A stretch of 64,000 bases of DNA. Source: Pyrenochaeta sp. MPI-SDFR-AT-0127 (lineage: Eukaryota > Ascomycota > Dothideomycetes > Pleosporales > Cucurbitariaceae). The notes beneath the pieces are model-generated. The model saw only the letters and a program-made list of their open reading frames with translations, was not told where the DNA came from and did not search any database. The stretch spans positions 1 to 64,000 of the forward strand of contig JAGTJM010000056.1 in NCBI GenBank assembly GCA_020747015.1. The letters run 5' to 3'. Each line of letters opens with the position of its first letter. The stretch's first letter is position 1. Both the position numbers and the translations under genes were made by a program. This document shows, piece after piece, positions 33,268 through 44,106 of the stretch.

Positions 33268-34089
33268 CTACATGACCATCTCTTCATCAGCGTACACAGG
33301 CTGAAAATTGTGCTCCCTTGCGTAAGCGAATGCACCATAATTGTTCTCCATATCCAGCATGCTTCCAACGTTCTTCTGCCACAATCCATTATTGCCATTG
33401 TTGTACACAGGATCTGTTGCTTGGTTGTACTTGTTCGATTCCTTTAAAGGGTTCTCAGCAGCTTGCACTGACTTCTCGTACTCGCGTTGAGCCATCATTT
33501 CGTATCCCGATGTCATATACGGCTCCGCTGCTTGGGCGCTCATGCTCTGATCAAGCTGATTTTGATGTTGTTGGATATGTTCCTGCTGTACTATCTCTTG
33601 CTGCGCTTTCTCATATCTGAGCTTTGCCATGGACTCTTCCTGTGCTAGACTGGTGGGTGGCCAATCGTACAGCTGCCGAGACATGTTGTAATCAGTTCCT
33701 GAAGGATAACCTTGACGGCCTTGAGGAGGCGATATGCGCCAGAGTTCAAGCAAACGTAAGCGCTGGTCGTCGTCTGCATTTTGGAATAGGTCAATTTGTG
33801 AGGGAAATAGTAATGAAGGATCAATGCTATTGCGTAGGAGCACCGCCGCTAGGTCTGGGCCGTCAATGTGCGTCTTAGCCGGCGGCTCTGAAACACTACG
33901 AGAAGGGATGACATGATGAGAGTGTGTGTAGTGTTGAGAAGCGTAAATGATTTGCTTTGGGGCCTGTTCCTGGCCTTGCTGTTGCTGCACCACCTGTTCT
34001 TGATGTACTTGATCCTGCACTTGCGGAGGTGCGACTTGAGAGAGGTTCATATTGGCTGAAAACAGCTGAGCAAGTTCGTCTTGCTGCAT
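33268..34089 (-). CDS. Gln-rich protein of unknown function
   Basis: A single-exon frame of 273 residues starts at ATG 34089. The N-terminal third is Gln/Val-rich (QDQVHQEQVVQQQQGQEQ) and probably disordered. A short conserved-looking core follows at about residues 75-120, containing DPSLLFPSQIDLFQNADDDQRLRLLELWRISPP. The middle has another Gln-rich helix and the C-terminus ends in DEEMVM. The QRLRLLELWRISPP segment looks like a motif shared by uncharacterised ascomycete proteins, but I cannot attach a function. No signal peptide or membrane helix is seen. An upstream exon cannot be excluded because the leader is AG-rich and intergenic space is ample. Confidence 0.6.
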   Translation of the reverse strand: MQQDELAQLFSANMNLSQVAPPQVQDQVHQEQVVQQQQGQEQAPKQIIYASQHYTHSHHVIPSRSVSEPPAKTHIDGPDLAAVLLRNSIDPSLLFPSQIDLFQNADDDQRLRLLELWRISPPQGRQGYPSGTDYNMSRQLYDWPPTSLAQEESMAKLRYEKAQQEIVQQEHIQQHQNQLDQSMSAQAAEPYMTSGYEMMAQREYEKSVQAAENPLKESNKYNQATDPVYNNGNNGLWQKNVGSMLDMENNYGAFAYAREHNFQPVYADEEMVM

Positions 34090-35274
34090 GTTTGCGTCCT
34101 CTTCCGCTTTCCCTCGAATGTTAATACCAGTTGATATTGAGCCGCACTATGACGTAATCGCCGTTAGTACAGCGAGATGTTGAAGAGACGGAGCCTTACG
34201 TGTGAGCAAGTGATGTTTTGAGAGAAGATGGATGAGCTGTATTGGACAGGAGTATTGTAAGTACAGTTGCAGTGGTGGACCAGAATTGGCTGCATACTGA
34301 GATATCTCGGGTGTCAACAAGGGAGCCGGGGCAAAACAGGACAACAGGATTTTGCAGGTTGCCGAACACGCTTTATGTTAGTCGGAGACGTAAGTATTGC
34401 TCGTGGCAAGATTATCGGTCAGTTGAACCGGCTGTCACGCCGCAGCGTCGAGTTAACTGTTGGTGTTGATATTGAATCGCGATCTCGCGGCACGTGCGTT
34501 GGGCGCTGATCAGTGTTGACGCCTTCGACAGAGACGCCTGTGCAGATACTGGCAGTACAAGCGAAAAAGAAAGAACAACGGTTTCCTGACGAGAGTCTAG
34601 CAAAGCTGACGAACTGGAAAGTGGTTGCAGAGGTCAACAGCGGGTGGTGTGGACGTCGTTCCCTTATGTACCGTCAAGTGTAGCGCGCAATGGATGGGTC
34701 ATGCGTGAGGGCGGGATGATTTTGATAATTTTGTCGCCAACGGCCAGTTAGTGACAGACCTGAAACATAAATTGGCCCAGCTAGCAAGCGGACAGCCAAT
34801 GAAGCGCTTCTGCTGCCTGCAAATTGTGGACGGTTAGGGACGACAACTCATCAATCCTGTACGGGCGGAGACGCCTTCGAAAGCGTAGTCGTGCTCGATT
34901 GGAGCGTTCCGGGCGGATGAAGTCGGGGATCAGAGCGCTATATGCATTGGAAATGCTCAAAAGAACCAGTTCATCAACCTGTGCGAGTACGAAGAGGCCT
35001 GATGCATAACAAGTCTCCAAAACCCGCAGGACCTGTTTTTGGCGGGGTGTCCGTTGCGACGATGCCTCAATCTGGAGGTGTCGGATCGTCTTGGCGGCGC
35101 TAGTAATTGGAGCTTCGACGCGCAGCTCGCAACTGCCTGCGATACATCCACACTACCAAGCTCTGTAGTCTGACTCTCGCATTATCCAGCCGAAGTTCCT
35201 CACTACACCTCAGCCTTTTTTTTCTCTCTCAAGGCCATAGCAAATCACAGCTGCATACTTTCTCCGCGGTCACC
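34090..35274. other. Intergenic region upstream of PRE10
   Basis: This is 1.2 kb between the divergent Gln-rich gene and PRE10. Short frames on both strands lack support. A CT-rich stretch at about 35190-35240 just before PRE10 is typical of a fungal transcription start region. Confidence 0.45.
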
Positions 35275-36349
35275 ATGGTGAGCCTGAGCGGCGATGTTTG
35301 TGCAAGGTGCCAACTGACAGCTCTCTAGACTTCAATAGGCACAGGCTATGACCTGTCCAATTCCGTCTTCTCGCCCGATGGCCGAAACTTCCAAGTACGA
35401 GCTGCCCAATCCTATGACTCGGCGATATCCACTCACACTGTCAGGTCGAATATGCGGTAAAGGCGGTAGAGAATGGTGGCACAGCTGTTGGAATCAAGTG
35501 CAAGGATGGTGTCGTACTGGCTCTTGAGAAGCTGGTGACTAGCAAACTGCTCAAGCCCGGTGCGAACAAGCGGATAGCAACAGTAGACAGAAACATGGGC
35601 ATAGTAAGCGAGCTTGCAGGTGTCAATGGCATATCTGGCTGATACTTTCACTCTAGGTCTCTTCAGGTCTCCTACCTGACGGCCGTCACTTCGTTTCACG
35701 GGCTCGCGATGAGGCAGCACAGTGGCGGCAGCTTTACAAGGCGCCCATTCCCTCATCGTCCCTCGCCGACCGCATGGGAAGCTATGCTCAGGCATATACA
35801 CTGTACTCTAGCGTGCGACCATTTGGTATAACAGCCATCATTGCAGGATGGGATTCCGAGGCAGAACTCCCAGTAGACGGACAGGTTGGCTCAGGGCCCA
35901 AGGTCGGCTCTGGAGGCAAGAAGGAGGGTGCGCAGCACGGTGGCCCATCACTGTACATGATCGAGCCGAGCGGACTCTATTGGGTATGAGCATCTACGGG
36001 AGCAAAATTTGGTCATGATGCTAATGAAGGTCAGGGTTACTATGGCGCAGCTACCGGCAAAGGTCGCCAGATCGCCAAGTCTGAACTTGAGAAGCTAAAC
36101 CTTGCCGAGGGCAATCTCTCGCTAGAGGAAGGTGTGAAGGAGGCAGCACGCATCATCTATGTCGCGCACGACGACAACAAGGACAAGGAGTTTGAGCTAG
36201 AGATGACCTGGATTAGCAACCTGAATGGACCCACTAAGGGTAGGCACGAAGAGGTACCTAAGGAAATTAGGGAAGAGGCTGAAAAGCTTGCGAAGAAGTC
36301 GTTGGAGGGGGATGACGATGATGAGGATGAGGAGAAGATGCAGGAATAG
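35275..36349 (+). CDS. PRE10: 20S proteasome subunit alpha type-7 (yeast Pre10, human PSMA3 type)
   Basis: My model is join(35275..35277, 35329..35394, 35445..35603, 35657..35983, 36035..36349), giving 289 residues. The four introns are 50-53 bp and all are phase 0. The first coding exon is the ATG alone, directly followed by GTGAGC. The second resumes TSIGTGYDLSNSVFSPDGR, the alpha-subunit N-terminal signature, then FQVEYAVKAVENGGTAVGI. SLYMIEPSGLYWGYYGAATGKGRQ and the C-terminal EEVPKEIREEAEKLAKKSLE followed by an acidic tail identify alpha7. An insert of about 20 Gly/Lys-rich residues lies in the loop before HGGPSLYMI. Alpha7 forms part of the gated outer ring of the 20S core. Confidence 0.94.
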
Positions 36350-36718
36350 TCAGCCACCGTGTATTCTGTACTAAGTACCAAATGTCTGGCGCTGCATAGA
36401 TGGGCTTGCATGATAACGACGACATTGAAGCGTAACTACGAACTACGCAAAATCTTGAGCAAATCAAGCATATCCAAGAACTTTCGGAATTACTCTGCAA
36501 TTGCTTGTTGTTGTCTTCGCATCGATCTCGCTGCGTGGGCTATGAGGCTGCGTCATGACGATGTAGCTACATTAGCGCGTTGTCTACTCCCAATTTCGAC
36601 CGTTTCAAGTGCACGTTGGACACTCAACCTTCCGGCTGACGACAACTCAACTTACCAAGTAGTTCAACATCATTTCAAGATTCTATTCACGTCATACACG
36701 CCATCTAAGGCCGCTGCT
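36350..36718. other. Intergenic region
   Basis: This is 369 bp. The downstream frame is open from 36359, but I see no family-like residues before the ATG at 36719. Confidence 0.45.
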
Positions 36719-37486
36719 ATGCCACCAACACTCCTCCTCATTCGTCATGCGCAAGCACTGCACAATGTTTCGTCCGACTGGTCCATCCACGATCCTCCAC
36801 TATCTAAAATTGGAGAGCAGCAGTGTAGGGAACTGCAAGAGAGCTTGGAAAACAGCAAAATTGGCAATGAGGTGGACCTGATAGTCGTCAGTGCCATGCG
36901 CAGGACCCTTCAAACCGCAACAATAGGCCTCGATTACCTCATTAAAAAGGGCACTCCTGTCCTTCCGGACGCAATGTGGCAGGAGAATGCCGACAAGCCT
37001 TGCGACACTGGCTCTCCAATCACAGTTATGGAATCTGAGTTCCCACAATATGACTTCACACAGGTCGACCCGAGATATCCTGATAAGACAACCAATCTAT
37101 CCAACAATCCATATGCCTTTACGCGGAAAGCCATACTGGCGCGCGGGCAAACGTGTCTGAAGGATCTCTACTCGCGTCCTGAGAAGGTTATTGCCGTGGT
37201 TAGTCATTCCGGCTTTCTCAGAACCGCGGTGTGTAACCGTATGTTCTTCAACGCAGATTGGAGAGTCTTCGAGTTTGATGAGAGAGAAACCAAAGCGCAG
37301 GGGAAATTCGTGCTGAGGGAGAGTGAGGAGACAGAAAAGAATGGAGGCGGTATGGGAAGGAGTACTGCAGGTTTTTTTGGAGTGCGCGCGAGCGATTTCC
37401 CGCCCGATATCGAAGAGCAGCAGGCGAAGAGCGAGGGTAGACTCGAAGAGCTGGACGAGGCGAACAAACAGAAGCCATCAACCTAA
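36719..37486 (+). CDS. Histidine phosphatase (phosphoglycerate mutase-like) family protein
   Basis: This is an intronless gene of 255 residues. I chose ATG 36719 because the family begins right there (MPPTLLLIRHAQALHN). The frame is open 120 codons upstream, but that stretch has no family character. The active-site RHA motif, with His about residue 9, is followed by DPPLSKIGEQQCRELQ and by SAMRRTLQTA with its phosphate-binding Arg. The second catalytic His is in VVSHSGFLRTAV. These residues make it a phosphatase or mutase of the two-His superfamily. Fungal members of this branch are usually broad phosphatases, and the substrate cannot be read from the sequence. The charged C-terminal tail (about 40 residues) is extra. 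It is probably cytosolic. Confidence 0.85.
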   Translation: MPPTLLLIRHAQALHNVSSDWSIHDPPLSKIGEQQCRELQESLENSKIGNEVDLIVVSAMRRTLQTATIGLDYLIKKGTPVLPDAMWQENADKPCDTGSPITVMESEFPQYDFTQVDPRYPDKTTNLSNNPYAFTRKAILARGQTCLKDLYSRPEKVIAVVSHSGFLRTAVCNRMFFNADWRVFEFDERETKAQGKFVLRESEETEKNGGGMGRSTAGFFGVRASDFPPDIEEQQAKSEGRLEELDEANKQKPST

Positions 37487-38136
37487 GTACATTTGCGCCC
37501 ATACTGCACATCGTGTGCGACCTTCGAAAAGTCACGACACGGAAGTTTGGGGAAAGGATAAATGTAGGCTGCAGGTTGGTACCACAGTACTTTGGCAATA
37601 TCAACATGTACTACAGGCGTAATTTCCTTCAATGTGAAGCTGGTGCTTGAGTTCAAGCCTAGCCTGGGCGTTGTATACCCTTGGTGAATCTCCTGTAGCA
37701 CGGATTTCAGTACAGCCTTGCAGAAGCAGCTCACGTCGCCTGCGCGACCAGTCGCTGATTTCATCATTCGAAGCCTGTGATTACATGCTAATCGCCAACA
37801 TATCCAGAAGGTGTACAACCAGCCTTACATTTGCAGCATGGTAGCGCCAGGAATAGAACTTGGCCCCCAAAATTAGTACGTGATGTCGATGTTTATCCAG
37901 CGGCTTCTAACCGTTTTGGACGCTGACTGAATCCTTCGAACGCCATTGCTGCAAAATAGGACGACTCAAGGCACACGGCGGCGAAGGCAGATCGGCATGC
38001 AGCTTAGAATGCGATAGCGCCAATAATCCAATCAATTCTTGATCGATTCTCTTTCATGATGTTCTCCATACCACCGCAGCCACAATGTGCCCTGCTTCAC
38101 TTTCGCGGTCCTGAGTAGGATCCGGCCGTCAACCTC
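37487..38136. other. Intergenic region
   Basis: This is 650 bp; no supported gene. Confidence 0.45.
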
Positions 38137-39195
38137 ATGGGAGGCCTTGCGTCATCAATTTTCATCGCTCGCATCATGTTGCTTCCACTCTCAGTGTTGT
38201 TTCTTCTCAGCTTTATCCCGCATCTTGTGAGCGCGACGTGTTTCTTCCCGAACGGCGACATAGCGGACTCCGGCCACAAGGAGTGCAATCCTAACACCAA
38301 CGGCGCGACAACTTGTTGCGCAGAGAACTTTGAATGTCTCAGCAATGGCTTGTGTAATGACTACCGATATGAGAACTGGACAAGAGTGCTAAGAGGCGCT
38401 TGTACGAGTCAAGAATTTGGTGAGGGTTGCAACAACGTCTGTGCAAGTAGTATGTCCAACACTTTTCCGCCATGCAAAGACAGCAATGCTAACACAAGCC
38501 CACCAGTATGGCCACAAGGTGACGAAGCAGTATGGTATTGTGGTGGTGGACAGTACTGTTGCTCAGTAGCCAACGACTGCTGTGCTAATTCCAACATTGC
38601 GAAGCACAACCTTGGTGAACCAAGCGTTGTCGCAACAGCTGGGAAGACAGGACCAACAGGCACAACCTCTCGAACTTCAACATCAATTGCATCCGCTACT
38701 CCAACACAAAGCATCGCACCTTCGAGCGGTAGCAGCTCGAATACCCGCACAATAGCGATTGCAGTGGGCGTTGTCGCTGGCCTTCTGCTCGTTCTCCTCG
38801 TTGGAGCAATATGGTACATACGCAAAAAGAGGAAGGCGAAGCGGGAACAGCACACAATGCATGAACTTTCCGGTACGCCGCAAGCAGCGTATGAAAATGA
38901 GGGTCAGCCACGGAATTATGAATTCGACGATAAACGCGGAGGATGGGTTAGCGATGCCGCTGGACAACGTATGCGTAAATCGAGAAACGAAATTGGCGGT
39001 GGCGTCCTCCATGAAGCACCGGGAAACAGGGGCGTGGAAATGTCGGCGCAGCCTGATCCTAAAGAGGTAGATGGGTGGAATGGGCCCAGAGCCAGCGAGA
39101 GAGGGGTGCACATGAACGAAGGACAAGGGAGGAGTAGCCCGATGGAGAGCAGACGGAGCCGATTTGTCGAGGGGGATGTGCAGGGCAAAATATAG
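38137..39195 (+). CDS. Cys-rich type I membrane protein, sensor-like
   Basis: This is an intronless gene of 352 residues. The ATG at 38137 gives a 33-residue signal peptide; a second ATG at 38176 gives a shorter one that fits equally well. The ectodomain (about 34-155) has 15 Cys, beginning ATCFFPNGDIADSGHKECN and including CC pairs in TTCC, QYCC and NDCC. A Ser/Thr-rich stalk of about 50 residues leads to one membrane helix (IAIAVGVVAGLLLVLLVGAIWYI, about 208-230) and a basic stop-transfer KKRKAKR. The 115-residue cytosolic tail is hydrophilic. The layout matches a group of uncharacterised fungal wall-sensor-like proteins with many paralogues in this class of fungi. No WSC or CFEM spacing is evident. 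A poly(A)-like AATAAA occurs 13 bases after the stop. Confidence 0.75.
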   Translation: MGGLASSIFIARIMLLPLSVLFLLSFIPHLVSATCFFPNGDIADSGHKECNPNTNGATTCCAENFECLSNGLCNDYRYENWTRVLRGACTSQEFGEGCNNVCASSMSNTFPPCKDSNANTSPPVWPQGDEAVWYCGGGQYCCSVANDCCANSNIAKHNLGEPSVVATAGKTGPTGTTSRTSTSIASATPTQSIAPSSGSSSNTRTIAIAVGVVAGLLLVLLVGAIWYIRKKRKAKREQHTMHELSGTPQAAYENEGQPRNYEFDDKRGGWVSDAAGQRMRKSRNEIGGGVLHEAPGNRGVEMSAQPDPKEVDGWNGPRASERGVHMNEGQGRSSPMESRRSRFVEGDVQGKI

Positions 39196-41735
39196 ACAAA
39201 GAGAAAGAATAAAGACTTGGTGTGCGCCCTTGATAGATAACTATGAGCAACGCTTTCGATATAAATATATATAGTTCTGGAAGAGTTTCATAATTGCTGC
39301 TCTTTGCTATACATGGCTTGGAGATACCGGCGACCGCTGCATTTCCGATCAACAAAACATATTAGCTTCATAAAGCCGTTACAGAACCTAGAAGGTCATG
39401 ATTTGTTTCTACAGAAACCTTCTCCAAACTCTTCAAAAATCCAGGTTAGCAAGCAGGCAAGTTCTTGAGCGATTTGTGAGCATTTGGTCAGGTCATAGTA
39501 TACTAATCACCTTTTTTTTCTCTAGTGTGGTTAGATGAAGTGCATAATGAAGACTATGATTGGGAAATCTGACCTGATTTTTTGTATACCTGTCATGAAA
39601 CGTACCATTGGTTCACTGTGGGACAATGCTGGATCACGCTGACTAGCCTTCATAAATAAGAATTTGTTGGCCAACGTGAGTCCTTTGAGTTGCTAGCCTG
39701 CTTTACACCATGTGTTAATAACATTTCTTGGACAATTGTAAAGATATGTTCCTCGTGTGGCTGAATAATATTCACGTTGCTTACTCGATCATGTTAACGG
39801 TTGCACATTTACGGATCGAGTCTGCTTCCGCACGTGCCGCTTGACGGCATGAGGTTTAGGCAGAAGAGGTCTTACTTTGAGTATCGACATTGGCAGGCCG
39901 GGAAAGCCCACCGGCACACGCGTGTCTCGACGGTCCTTTCTGGGGGAGGGTCCGACACTGTGGTGATTCGCGGCACAGCATTGCTGCCAATGCCGATCTT
40001 TCGATGGTAAGTTTCATAAATCGATAGCGGCGGTCAGAACCGCCTTCCCCATCTTCCCTGCCACTCAGGCATCATTCTCAACGCTTTTGGCTTCCATGAT
40101 CTTCAACATCACCCGGTCAACGTCGAAGCGATGTCCGCTTCCATCGTCTCGTTCAAGTAGAGCAGGTCTGGCGCCATCCTACACGTGGTTCAACGTTGCT
40201 TGGAATAAGGTTTCTGGTATTCCTCGTGCTCATGGTCGTACGGCGTCGGCTGAGACGAATGTGCCCACGCATGCAGTATTACTGCACGTTTGTGCAGGAC
40301 CTCACGCGCCGAAGCGCGGAACTGGCCGCATATTGCTGACTTTCTTGTCTTTCAAGCGCTGCGTTTCATTGATTTTTTGGTGTGGCTCGGAGCAATGCCT
40401 CGCTACACACTCAAGAACCAGGATCATGATTTATCAGGCGCGGAACAGGAGAAGAAAACACGAGTGACCAACTGTCGTTTGACGCGGTTGAAACGAATGG
40501 CGAGTCATACAGCGGGCATGAGGCGTTCAGGCACCAGGCCTGTCATGCAGTAACCCTGTCAAGCTTCCGCACAAGGCCGGCACCCCATCGATTCCACGTG
40601 CCTACGGACCGACATTCAAGATCATCAGGATCAGCCCTCTGGTTAATGCAACTACGTTTTCCTCAAGCTCATGGTGTCATCACTTCGTGTAAAGCTGGAA
40701 GTTTTCATCCACGATGCTCCTCGTTCCAGCGCATATACTACACGGTGCATTAGTCCGAAGGCCACCTTAACTTGTGGGTTTCCGCAGCCAAGAACTTTTG
40801 TAATGAAACATCTCGGAGAACCTGAGGCTCGAGACTGACCAAAGCATGATAAAGCTCACCCTAGACACATGAAACGGATGCAGAGAGCCAAGCACTCTCA
40901 AACCTGCATATCAGCCAAGTTTTTGAGTTGCATGGCTCACTTGATTGCTATGCTCAATCAAGTCTGAGATTAGGATTGCGATTTATGCTACCAGACCCTC
41001 TCACGGCGTTCAACATGTTCATGAAGAGGTCATCTTCCACGAGCAAGAGGTATTCCAAGGATCTCTTTCGAGATATGCAAGTAACCCAGGGATTTAGATA
41101 GCTTTCGCCTAGGGCCACTACGACTGTGGGGTTGCAGTTCGCGGGAGTGAAGGGTGAATGCATGTCGAGATTAGCCGACACTAAGCCCATATGTTTCTGT
41201 CTTCAGAATCAAGCATGGCGTTGCGCCACTCTTCGGCCAGAATATCGATTAGACCCAAACTCTGGACGCCTCCGACTGAATCCGGCCCAGTCTTAGTTCG
41301 GAATCATGGTTCAGTTATAAGTATGCATGTACCCTGCATGATCCCCTCTATCATGAGTTACCGCAAGACAGGCACATCCATCCAGTTCTTAGTGAGCTCC
41401 ATAGTCGCAACTGAGGCATGGCTATCCTCAAGGTCGTTCATGACGTTTCCCTATACATTGCCACCAGTAGTAAATAGGTATGTTTGAAAGCTTCCATCCC
41501 CCCTGGATGCACTGACCGACATATATTGAAGGTTCCATATTCTTAATGGACTGATGAGGGAAGCATAGTGGTTACACGGCCTCTGCCTTCCCGCTTACCG
41601 ACATAATTCTCTGAAATCATAATGCTCGAGGAGCAATCAAGTAGTGCCGCCGCCGCCGTAGACCCAATTCCCTCGACTTTCTTCTCAGTATTTCCAAAGT
41701 GCACCACAAAAGGTTCACATGTGAGAGAACGAAGC
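39196..41735. other. Longest gene-poor stretch of the window
   Basis: This 2.5 kb region has several short overlapping frames (for example 40087-40467 and 40290-40553) but none with a domain, signal peptide or consistent splice model. I find no intact transposase. A block near 39571 weakly resembles one near 28201. Confidence 0.4.
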
Positions 41736-43467
41736 ATGAGCGTGAGAAGAAAATCTTACAATGCATGTGAAAAGCGCTGCCGCTGACGGACTCCCATAGC
41801 AGGACGAGGATAAGTTTTCAAATGGCAGCTCTGGTCTCACAGCATTACCTAAATGGGACAGCGCGCGAAATCCGGATCGACCCAGGTCTGCAATCCCATT
41901 TCCTGCTAGAATACACAGCGGTCATATTCGTGGGAATAGCAAGCAAAATCAAGCCCAATTCTTTGGAGATGATGTGGCCAAAAAGGAAGCTGGACTTGGC
42001 GGAATGAATGGTGCTGGTGTTTGTCGCTCGGACAGCCACAGGTCAGGTACCAAAATACGGTTGATACCAGGTCCAAATGGCGTCGACTCGTGGGCGAAAC
42101 GTCACTCTCGCAGGATGGTATGGCTGGTTGCGGTGCTTGTTGCACTTCTAATTCTGGCGATTATACTGGGCGCAGTACTGGGTAGCACGATAAATTCCGG
42201 GCATTCAAGCACAGCACCACAAGTTACGGAGATCCCGGCGGGAACTGTACCAACCCCAACGACAACACAGCCAACAAAACCGCCAACTGGAACAAAGATG
42301 CCTCGCCCAGAAGGTCATCTTGCCTCCGTCGCAGTGACTGGATGGAGGGTCCCTGGACCACAAAGTTACAACAGTATTTGGCTTTTCTGGCAAAACAAGG
42401 AGGGATATCTGTCTCGTGCTGCATACAATTCGAGCACAGGCAACTGGACACGAGTAACGAACTTTGCACAAGCCAAGGACGGTTCTCCTCTTGCCGCGGC
42501 TGCGGTAAATCTTGACTATTACGATGCTCAAGAGGTACATTTCCTACCCTTGATGTCGAGTGTAAGCTTACATTGCTATGACTGTAGGCTTACTCTTTTC
42601 CCGCTGGACAATATCAAGCAAGCGTTGTATACCTCGATGAGAATAGTAGGTAGCTCGCTCTTTTAAGTATATTAATAACATGCTCAAACATTTCGTAGAT
42701 TACCTCAATGAATGGACTTTCTCGGACACTGGACCTGACATCGGCCAAGCGGGGTCGCTCAACAAGCAGCAAGAGATCGCGCACGAAGAGACACAGCTTG
42801 GATTCTACTGGCCTCAACTCGTCTACCAAGGTATGTCTGGTGAGATACGGGCAGTATCATTTGAATGCCACCGCAAGGATCAGTGTTGGCATGAAAGCGT
42901 GCTAGATACTGGAACACCGAGAAATGGCACTCCCCTTATCACATCACCTTCGGGGAACAACCTATCTTCTACGGCGTTGTTCTACCAAGAAGAAGATGGT
43001 CGCTCCGTATACTTTACCAGAAATAGCAGACAAGAAAATCTAGTTTGGTCAAATGGTCAGTGATACAACGCTCGTTTAAATACTGAGACTAACATCGGGT
43101 AGCAGCATTCTCTTACCGCATACCCTCAAATGCCTCAATCGCCTCTTTCTCCACCACTCGCTCCAAAGACCCCACAGATGAATCCTTGAACGAATATCTC
43201 CTTTGGCAGGACACCAATGGTACAATCCAAATGAGTTGGACCGACAGTGACGATGGTTGGCAGGGACCAGCCACATTTCCTGCATTTGCAGGTGCAGACA
43301 ACAATACTGCGCTGACTTGTTTGACTGGACTTACCTTCCCAGACTTCCCCTTGCAAACGGGGACTGAGCTGTCGAGGTGTTATTTTCAGACCGGCCTAGC
43401 TCTGCGTGAAGTGAGCTTTGATGGCAAGATGTGGAATGTTGTTGGGGTTGTGCCGATTGACCTCTAA
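41736..43467 (+). CDS. Membrane-anchored fucose-lectin-like beta-propeller protein
   Basis: My model is join(41736..41741, 41800..42534, 42588..42645, 42699..43055, 43103..43467), giving 506 residues. Introns are 58, 53, 53 and 47 bp; a CAG just inside the last acceptor makes it a NAGNAG site. A hydrophilic N-terminal cytosolic part leads to one membrane helix (WLVAVLVALLILAIILGAV), a Thr/Pro-rich stalk and an extracellular region. That region has repeated blades with IWLFWQNKEGYLSRAAYN, WPQLVYQG-type, LLWQDTNGTIQMSW and RCYFQTGLALREVSFDG. The pattern fits AAL/FleA-type six-bladed lectin propellers, which are common in Pleosporales as type II membrane proteins. Sugar binding is not shown. The two-codon first exon rests only on splice logic. 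Many N-x-S/T sites are present. Confidence 0.7.
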
Positions 43468-44106
43468 CAGCCACGATGAACCCATCGCAGTCATAGCACT
43501 ATGTCCCGCTGGACAGTATGACCTTCCTGTTGTTGACAAGCAGAGAAAAACAAAAAAAGAGCGGTAAAATTTAATGCCTTACGATAAGACGAAATGAGCT
43601 CTGTTCACAACGGCCAAGTTGCCTACATACGAAAAGATGTAGCGGTGAAGGTTGAAGGTCCTTCCCTTTTCGTCTTCTGGTTTCGCGACACTTGCCATTA
43701 TGGCGGAACAGATGAGCACGTTACTGTTAAAATATACCCAAAATAAGAGTTTGACGGAGAAATGCAGGCGACCTGTAGGGCCGATCTACCCCAGACTTGC
43801 TAACCCTCAAGACGTTAGCAAGTGGAGCTACCCACGTCATTTTTGAATATCAACCCAAACTTGTCCGCGTGCTTGAACGCACGCACCGTTGATGTGCTTG
43901 AGCGGTGAAATTTCTCCACATGAGTTTTTAACCAAGCTTGCTTCTTTCTCCTTTTGTTACAATCGCACTGTACCTGCAGTTGCTGGTGCGGTTCATACCG
44001 TTCGCTTTTGCTCCACATTGCAGAGTTTGTTGGCTTGACATCTGTCTGGTGTGCTGGGGACAATGAGCGTGGGGCTACGCAACGACATCGGACGAAAGAA
44101 CACGCG
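43468..44106. other. Intergenic region
   Basis: This is 639 bp; no supported gene on either strand. Confidence 0.45.

Noticed and set aside
39196..41735. Transposon or tRNA in the longest gene-poor stretch
   Set aside because: No transposase-like frame, terminal repeat or tRNA box pattern could be found by eye.
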